Origin: Polaromonas sp.
Lineage (GTDB): Bacteria; Pseudomonadota; Gammaproteobacteria; Burkholderiales; Burkholderiaceae_C
Reading direction: 5' to 3'
Length of the DNA stretch: 9,545 nt
Assembly: GCA_013205645.1 (NCBI GenBank)
Contig: JABMMH010000402.1
Span: 1 to 9,545, forward strand
This document shows positions 5,920 to 9,545 of this stretch, one piece after another (the stretch's first letter is position 1; every line of letters starts with the position of its first letter). Made by a program: the position numbers and the translations under genes. The notes beneath the pieces were generated by a model. It made no database searches. It was given only the letters and a program-made list of their open reading frames with translations, and was not told the DNA's origin.

Positions 5920-7128
5920 ATGAAGATGCAAGTCAAAAAAGCACTGGGCGCCATGACGCTCATCAGCCTGGTCTCGGTGCTCGCACCGGCGCAGGCGCAG
6001 GACGTCATCAAGATCGGCGAGATCAACAGCTACAAGGCGCAGCCCGCCTTCCTCGAACCCTACAAAAAGGGCATGGACTTGGCGATTGAGGAAATCAACG
6101 CCAGCGGCGGTATCAACGGCAAAAAACTCGAACTCATAGTCCGAGATGACAACGCCAACCCCGGCGACGCCGTGCGCGCCGCCGAAGAACTGCTGTCGCG
6201 CGAAAAGGTCGACGTGCTCACTGGTTCTTTCCTCTCGCACATTGGTCTGGCCCTGGCCGACTTTGCCAAACAAAAGAAAATCTTCTTTTTGGCGTCTGAG
6301 CCCCTGACCGACAAAATTGTCTGGCAGAACGGCAACCGCTACACCTTCCGTCTGCGCACCTCGACCTACATGCAGGTCGCCATGTTGGTGCCCGAAGCCG
6401 CAGCGATGAAGAAAAAGCTCTGGGCTATCGTCTACCCCAACTATGAATACGGTCAGTCGGCGGCAGCCACCTTCAAGACGCTGCTGACAGCTGCGCAGCC
6501 GGATGTCGAGTTCGTCGCCGAACAAGCGCCGCCGCTGGGCAAGGTTGACGCCGGTAGTGTGGTGCAAGCGTTGGCCGATGCCAAGCCAGACGCGATTTTC
6601 AACGTGTTGTTCGGTGCCGACCTCGCCAAGTTTGTCCGCGACGGTAACACCCGGGGCCTGTTCAAAGGGCGTGAAGTGGTCAGCCTGTTGACCGGCGAGC
6701 CCGAGTACCTCGACCCGCTCAAGGAAGAAACGCCGAACGGTTGGCTGGTCACCGGCTACCCTTGGTACGGCATTCAAACGCCCGAGCACAAGGCCTTCTA
6801 CAACGCCTACAACGCCAAGTTCAAGGACTACCCGCGGCTCGGCTCAGTGATCGGCTACAGCGCCATCAAGTCGCTGGCCGCCGGCATGAAAAAAGCCAAC
6901 TCCACCGACACTGAAAAACTCATCACGGCTTTTCGGGGTTTGTCTTTGGTCACGCCGTTTGGCCCGATCACTTACCGCCCACAGGACCACCAATCGACTC
7001 TGGGCGCGTATGTTGGCCGGACCAAGAACGACAATGGCAAAGGCGTGATGGTCGACTACCGCTACCTTGACGGCGCCAAGTTCCTGCCGACCGACGCCGA
7101 GGTTAAAAAGCTGCGCGCAGCCGACTGA
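5920..7128 (+). CDS. Liv-type ABC importer, periplasmic substrate-binding protein
   Basis: Periplasmic receptor delivering a small solute to the membrane importer encoded downstream. The 402-residue precursor has a signal peptide with likely cleavage at AQA|QD (26/27). The mature protein is a type I periplasmic binding fold (peripla_BP_6, LivJ/LivK-like): IKIGEINSY, then YKKGMDLAIEEINASGGING, KLELIVRDD and AVRAAEELLSREKVDVLTGS, with PNYEYGQSAAATFK opening the second lobe and a family-typical C-terminus. Family length is about 370-410. The ligand cannot be deduced: Liv-type receptors bind branched-chain amino acids, amides, urea, aromatic acids or other carboxylates. ATG 5920 is preferred because of its upstream AGGA and a normal signal peptide. 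It leads an apparent operon with the permease (16-bp gap) and ATPase. Confidence 0.93.
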   Translation: MKMQVKKALGAMTLISLVSVLAPAQAQDVIKIGEINSYKAQPAFLEPYKKGMDLAIEEINASGGINGKKLELIVRDDNANPGDAVRAAEELLSREKVDVLTGSFLSHIGLALADFAKQKKIFFLASEPLTDKIVWQNGNRYTFRLRTSTYMQVAMLVPEAAAMKKKLWAIVYPNYEYGQSAAATFKTLLTAAQPDVEFVAEQAPPLGKVDAGSVVQALADAKPDAIFNVLFGADLAKFVRDGNTRGLFKGREVVSLLTGEPEYLDPLKEETPNGWLVTGYPWYGIQTPEHKAFYNAYNAKFKDYPRLGSVIGYSAIKSLAAGMKKANSTDTEKLITAFRGLSLVTPFGPITYRPQDHQSTLGAYVGRTKNDNGKGVMVDYRYLDGAKFLPTDAEVKKLRAAD

Positions 7129-7144
7129 TGGGCGTGAGCCAGCC

Positions 7145-9043
7145 ATGAGTTTTTCTGGCTTTGTGGTCCAGCTGCTGAATGGCTTGGCCGGTGCCTCATC
7201 GCTGTTTTTGGTAGCCGCCGGGCTGTCGCTGATTTTTGGCGTGACGCGGATTGTTAATTTCGCCCACGGCTCATTCTTCATGGTCGGCATCTACGTCGCT
7301 TACTCACTGGTGGGGGCGTTGGGTGCCAGTGTTGGCTTCTGGCCGTCCTTGCTGTTGGCCGCACTGGCGGTGGCCTTGCTGGGCGCGCTGGTCGAAGTGC
7401 TGCTGCTGCGCCGGATTTACCGCGCACCTGAGCTGTTTCAATTGCTGGCGACCTTTGCACTCGGGCTGGTGATCAAAGACGGCGTGCTGTGGTGGTGGGG
7501 CGCCGAAGAATTGCTAGGCCCACGTGCGCCCGGCCTCACCGGTTCGGTGTTGATTCTGGGTCGGCAATTTCCTTCTTACGATATTTTTCTGATCTTTGCG
7601 GGGCCGGTGGTGCTGGGTCTGCTCTGGTTGCTCTTGACCAAGACCCGCTTTGGCACCTTGGTGCGGGCCGCCACGCAAGACCGTGAGATGGTCAGTGCGC
7701 TGGGCGTGAACCAAGCTTGGTTGTTCACGGCGGTCTTTGCTTTGGGTGCTTTTCTGGCCGGTCTGGGCGGGGCGCTGCAACTGCCTCGTGAGCCCGCCAA
7801 CTTAGAGATGGACTTGAACATCATCGGTGCCGCCTTCGTGGTGGTGGTGGTCGGCGGCATGGGCTCGATTCCGGGCGCTTACGTGGCGGCGCTGCTGATT
7901 GCGCAGCTCAAAGCGATTTGCATTTGGCTCGGTCTGGTCGAGATCGCCGGCATCAGCATTTCATTCTCAAAGCTCACGCTGGTGGTTGAGTTTTTGGTCA
8001 TGGCGGTGGTCTTGGTGGTGCGGCCTTGGGGGCTCTTCGGCCGGCCGCAAGCGCCGAGCCGGCACGGAGGTGGCGCCGAGCAACCCCTCAGGCAGCCAGA
8101 CCGCCTCTACACCTATGGCGTCGCCGGGCTGCTTGGCCTGCTGGTGCTGCTGCCGACCCTGACGACACAGTCGCCTTACATGACGATTTTGATGATCGAC
8201 TTGTTGGTCGCCGTGTTGTTTGCAGCCAGCCTGCACTTCATCATGGGCCCGGCTGGCATGCATTCGTTTGGCCATGCCGCCTACTTCGGCCTGGGCGCTT
8301 ACGGTGCCGCCTTGTTGGTGCGCAGCCTGAACCTGCCGATGGAAGTGGCGCTGGTTGTTGCGCCGGCCATAGCGGCTTTCGGGGCTTTTGTGTATGGCTG
8401 GTTCTGCGTCAGGCTGTCGGGCGTTTATTTGGCCATGCTGACGCTGGCTTTTGCACAAATCACTTGGGCCATCAGCTACCAGTGGGACAGCGTCACCGGT
8501 GGCAGCAACGGCCTGACCGGCGTTTGGCCGTCCGAGTGGTTGGCTGACAAAGAGACGTATTACTACCTGACGCTGACACTGGTCGCCGGCGCCGTGTTGC
8601 TGATGCACCGCTTGCTGTACTCACCGTTTGGCTACGGCCTGCGGGCCGCCCGCGATTCGGCGCTGCGCTCAGACGCCATCGGCATGGACGTCAAGCGCCT
8701 GCAGTGGGTGGCGTTTGTGTTGGCAGGCACTTTTGCCGGTTTGGCCGGTGCCTTGTATGCGTTTTCAAAAGGCAGCATTTCGCCAGAAAGCATGTCTGTC
8801 GGCAGGTCGATTGACGGTTTGGTCATGGTCTTGTTGGGCGGCGTGCAGACGCTGGTCGGGCCTGTCGTTGGCGCGGTCACCTTCACTTGGCTGCACGACA
8901 CCGTGGCCCGCAACACCGACTACTGGCGCGCCGTGCTGGGCGGCATTGTGTTGCTGCTGGTGCTGCTGTTTCCGCAGGGCATCGTCGGCTTTGCCCAGCA
9001 AGCGTTATTGCGCTTGCGCGGCGCGAAAGCAGGGCAATCATGA
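7145..9043 (+). CDS. Fused LivH-LivM type ABC permease
   Basis: Inner-membrane channel of the importer. The 632-residue protein joins the two permeases that are usually separate. The N-terminal half (about 1-296) is LivH-like: GLSLIFGVTRIVNFAHG at 26-42, the cytoplasmic coupling segment VRAATQDREMVSALGVN at 173-189, then the glycine-rich GGMGSIPGAYVAA. A polar linker of about 25 residues (about 297-320; PQAPSRHGGGAEQPLRQPDR) follows PWGLFGR, where LivH normally ends. The C-terminal half is LivM-like: GPAGMHSFGHAAYFGLGAY at 368-386, coupling segment LRAARDSALRSDAIGMD from about 499, then LLGGVQTLVGPVVGA. Both halves are strongly hydrophobic with multiple transmembrane segments. The reading frame is continuous through the join. 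ATG 7145 was chosen over an upstream ATG inside the binding-protein gene; GTGAG gives a weak ribosome site. The stop overlaps the ATPase start (ATGA). Confidence 0.93.
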   Translation: MSFSGFVVQLLNGLAGASSLFLVAAGLSLIFGVTRIVNFAHGSFFMVGIYVAYSLVGALGASVGFWPSLLLAALAVALLGALVEVLLLRRIYRAPELFQLLATFALGLVIKDGVLWWWGAEELLGPRAPGLTGSVLILGRQFPSYDIFLIFAGPVVLGLLWLLLTKTRFGTLVRAATQDREMVSALGVNQAWLFTAVFALGAFLAGLGGALQLPREPANLEMDLNIIGAAFVVVVVGGMGSIPGAYVAALLIAQLKAICIWLGLVEIAGISISFSKLTLVVEFLVMAVVLVVRPWGLFGRPQAPSRHGGGAEQPLRQPDRLYTYGVAGLLGLLVLLPTLTTQSPYMTILMIDLLVAVLFAASLHFIMGPAGMHSFGHAAYFGLGAYGAALLVRSLNLPMEVALVVAPAIAAFGAFVYGWFCVRLSGVYLAMLTLAFAQITWAISYQWDSVTGGSNGLTGVWPSEWLADKETYYYLTLTLVAGAVLLMHRLLYSPFGYGLRAARDSALRSDAIGMDVKRLQWVAFVLAGTFAGLAGALYAFSKGSISPESMSVGRSIDGLVMVLLGGVQTLVGPVVGAVTFTWLHDTVARNTDYWRAVLGGIVLLLVLLFPQGIVGFAQQALLRLRGAKAGQS

Positions 9044-9545
9044 GCTTGCTCAAAGTCTCCAATCTGGGTAAATCTTTTGGCGGTGTCAAAGCCGTGGATG
9101 GCATCAGTTTTGAGCTGGCCGCCGGTGAACTGCTGGCGCTGATCGGGCCCAACGGCGCCGGCAAATCCACCGCCTTCAACATGATCAATGGCCAGCTGCC
9201 GGCCGATGCCGGCTCGATTCAACTCGACGGCCACGAACTCGTCGGCTTGACCCCGCGCGAGATCTGGCGGCTCGGCGTCAGCCGGACTTTCCAAATTGCC
9301 GAAACCTTTTCGTCGCTGACCGTGGTCGAGAACGTGCAAATGGCCTTGCTGTCGTCCGACCGCAAGCTGTTCTCGATGTGGCGCCGCGCCGCCGACCACA
9401 AACGCGCGGAAGCCCTTGAGCTGCTGGACCAAGTCAGCCTGAAGTCGCAGGCTGACCGGCCCTGCAGCGTGTTGGCCTATGGCGATGTCAAACGTGTTGA
9501 GCTGGCCATGGCGATGGCCAACAAACCCAAGCTGCTGTTGATGGA
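9040..9545 (+). CDS. LivG-type ABC importer ATPase (3' end cut by window)
   Basis: Cytoplasmic ATPase powering the importer. The first 168 codons are present, of about 250 expected. Motifs in order: Walker A GPNGAGKST at 36-44 with Lys42; Q-loop Gln85 in SRTFQIAETF, the wording typical of LivG; the SLTVVENVQMALL segment; the ABC signature region as LAYGDVKRVELA at 145-156, where most relatives have LSYG; and the start of Walker B, LLLM, at the window end. The ATG overlaps the permease stop by four bases, indicating translational coupling. The fused permease, LivG and an expected LivF beyond the edge would make a complete importer with the binding protein. The symbol is left empty because the substrate is unknown. 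Confidence 0.94.
   Translation, partial: MSLLKVSNLGKSFGGVKAVDGISFELAAGELLALIGPNGAGKSTAFNMINGQLPADAGSIQLDGHELVGLTPREIWRLGVSRTFQIAETFSSLTVVENVQMALLSSDRKLFSMWRRAADHKRAEALELLDQVSLKSQADRPCSVLAYGDVKRVELAMAMANKPKLLLM

Noticed and set aside
5752..6789. Long minus-strand open frame continuous with fpr, suggesting an N-terminal extension of about 346 residues.
   Set aside because: It is antisense to a clear binding-protein gene and crosses the intergenic region. It shows no domain pattern, and the family N-terminus of Fpr is at 5751. High-GC codon use keeps antisense frames open.
7067..7144. Earlier in-frame ATG for the fused permease.
   Set aside because: It lies inside the 3' end of the binding-protein gene and adds a polar segment before the first membrane helix; ATG 7145 fits LivH N-termini.
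7838..7852. GTG triplet run that might be a contingency repeat.
   Set aside because: It is only four GTG codons plus GTC, encoding the Val-rich segment before GGMGS that is normal in LivH proteins.

Overview
The window looks like an ordinary chromosomal core segment of a GC-rich betaproteobacterium, most likely Burkholderiales and probably Comamonadaceae. This rests on the style of the GlmU, DUF6279 lipoprotein, Slt, Fpr and Liv-type transporter proteins and on the high-GC codon use; no 16S or other taxonomic marker is present. I found no tRNA, rRNA, CRISPR array, insertion sequence, phage gene or attachment site.

Layout from left to right. (1) A 3'-truncated glmU runs leftward (1-1333) and makes the peptidoglycan and LPS precursor UDP-GlcNAc. 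(2) A DUF6279 lipoprotein gene runs rightward (1332-2249); its ATG and the glmU ATG share one CATG palindrome. (3) A 5-formyltetrahydrofolate cyclo-ligase gene runs leftward (2259-2900), convergent with the lipoprotein gene. (4) A soluble lytic transglycosylase gene runs rightward (2910-4937), divergent from the cyclo-ligase with only 9 bp between start codons. (5) A 40-bp convergent gap holds a stem-loop terminator. (6) A ferredoxin/flavodoxin-NADP+ reductase gene, fpr, runs leftward (4978-5751). (7) A 168-bp divergent intergenic region (5752-5919) is the only sizeable noncoding stretch. It carries a 12-bp inverted repeat, three TTGTC half-sites, a possible fpr promoter and a small hairpin. 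(8) A Liv-type ABC importer operon runs rightward: periplasmic binding protein (5920-7128), a fused LivH-LivM permease (7145-9043) and a LivG ATPase cut by the window end (9040-9545).

Three themes follow. GlmU, the lipoprotein and Slt are envelope functions (precursor synthesis, putative outer-membrane lipoprotein, murein turnover). YgfA and Fpr are housekeeping cofactor and redox enzymes. The importer operon brings in a small organic solute, probably an amino acid or a small carboxylate or amide, but the ligand cannot be read from the sequence. A LivF ATPase gene is expected just beyond the right edge.

I do not see a convincing undescribed system. The points most worth checking are the structured fpr/importer intergenic region, the two almost gapless divergent gene pairs whose promoters must lie inside neighbouring coding sequence, the fused permease, and a 15-bp in-frame tandem repeat in the GlmU acetyltransferase domain.
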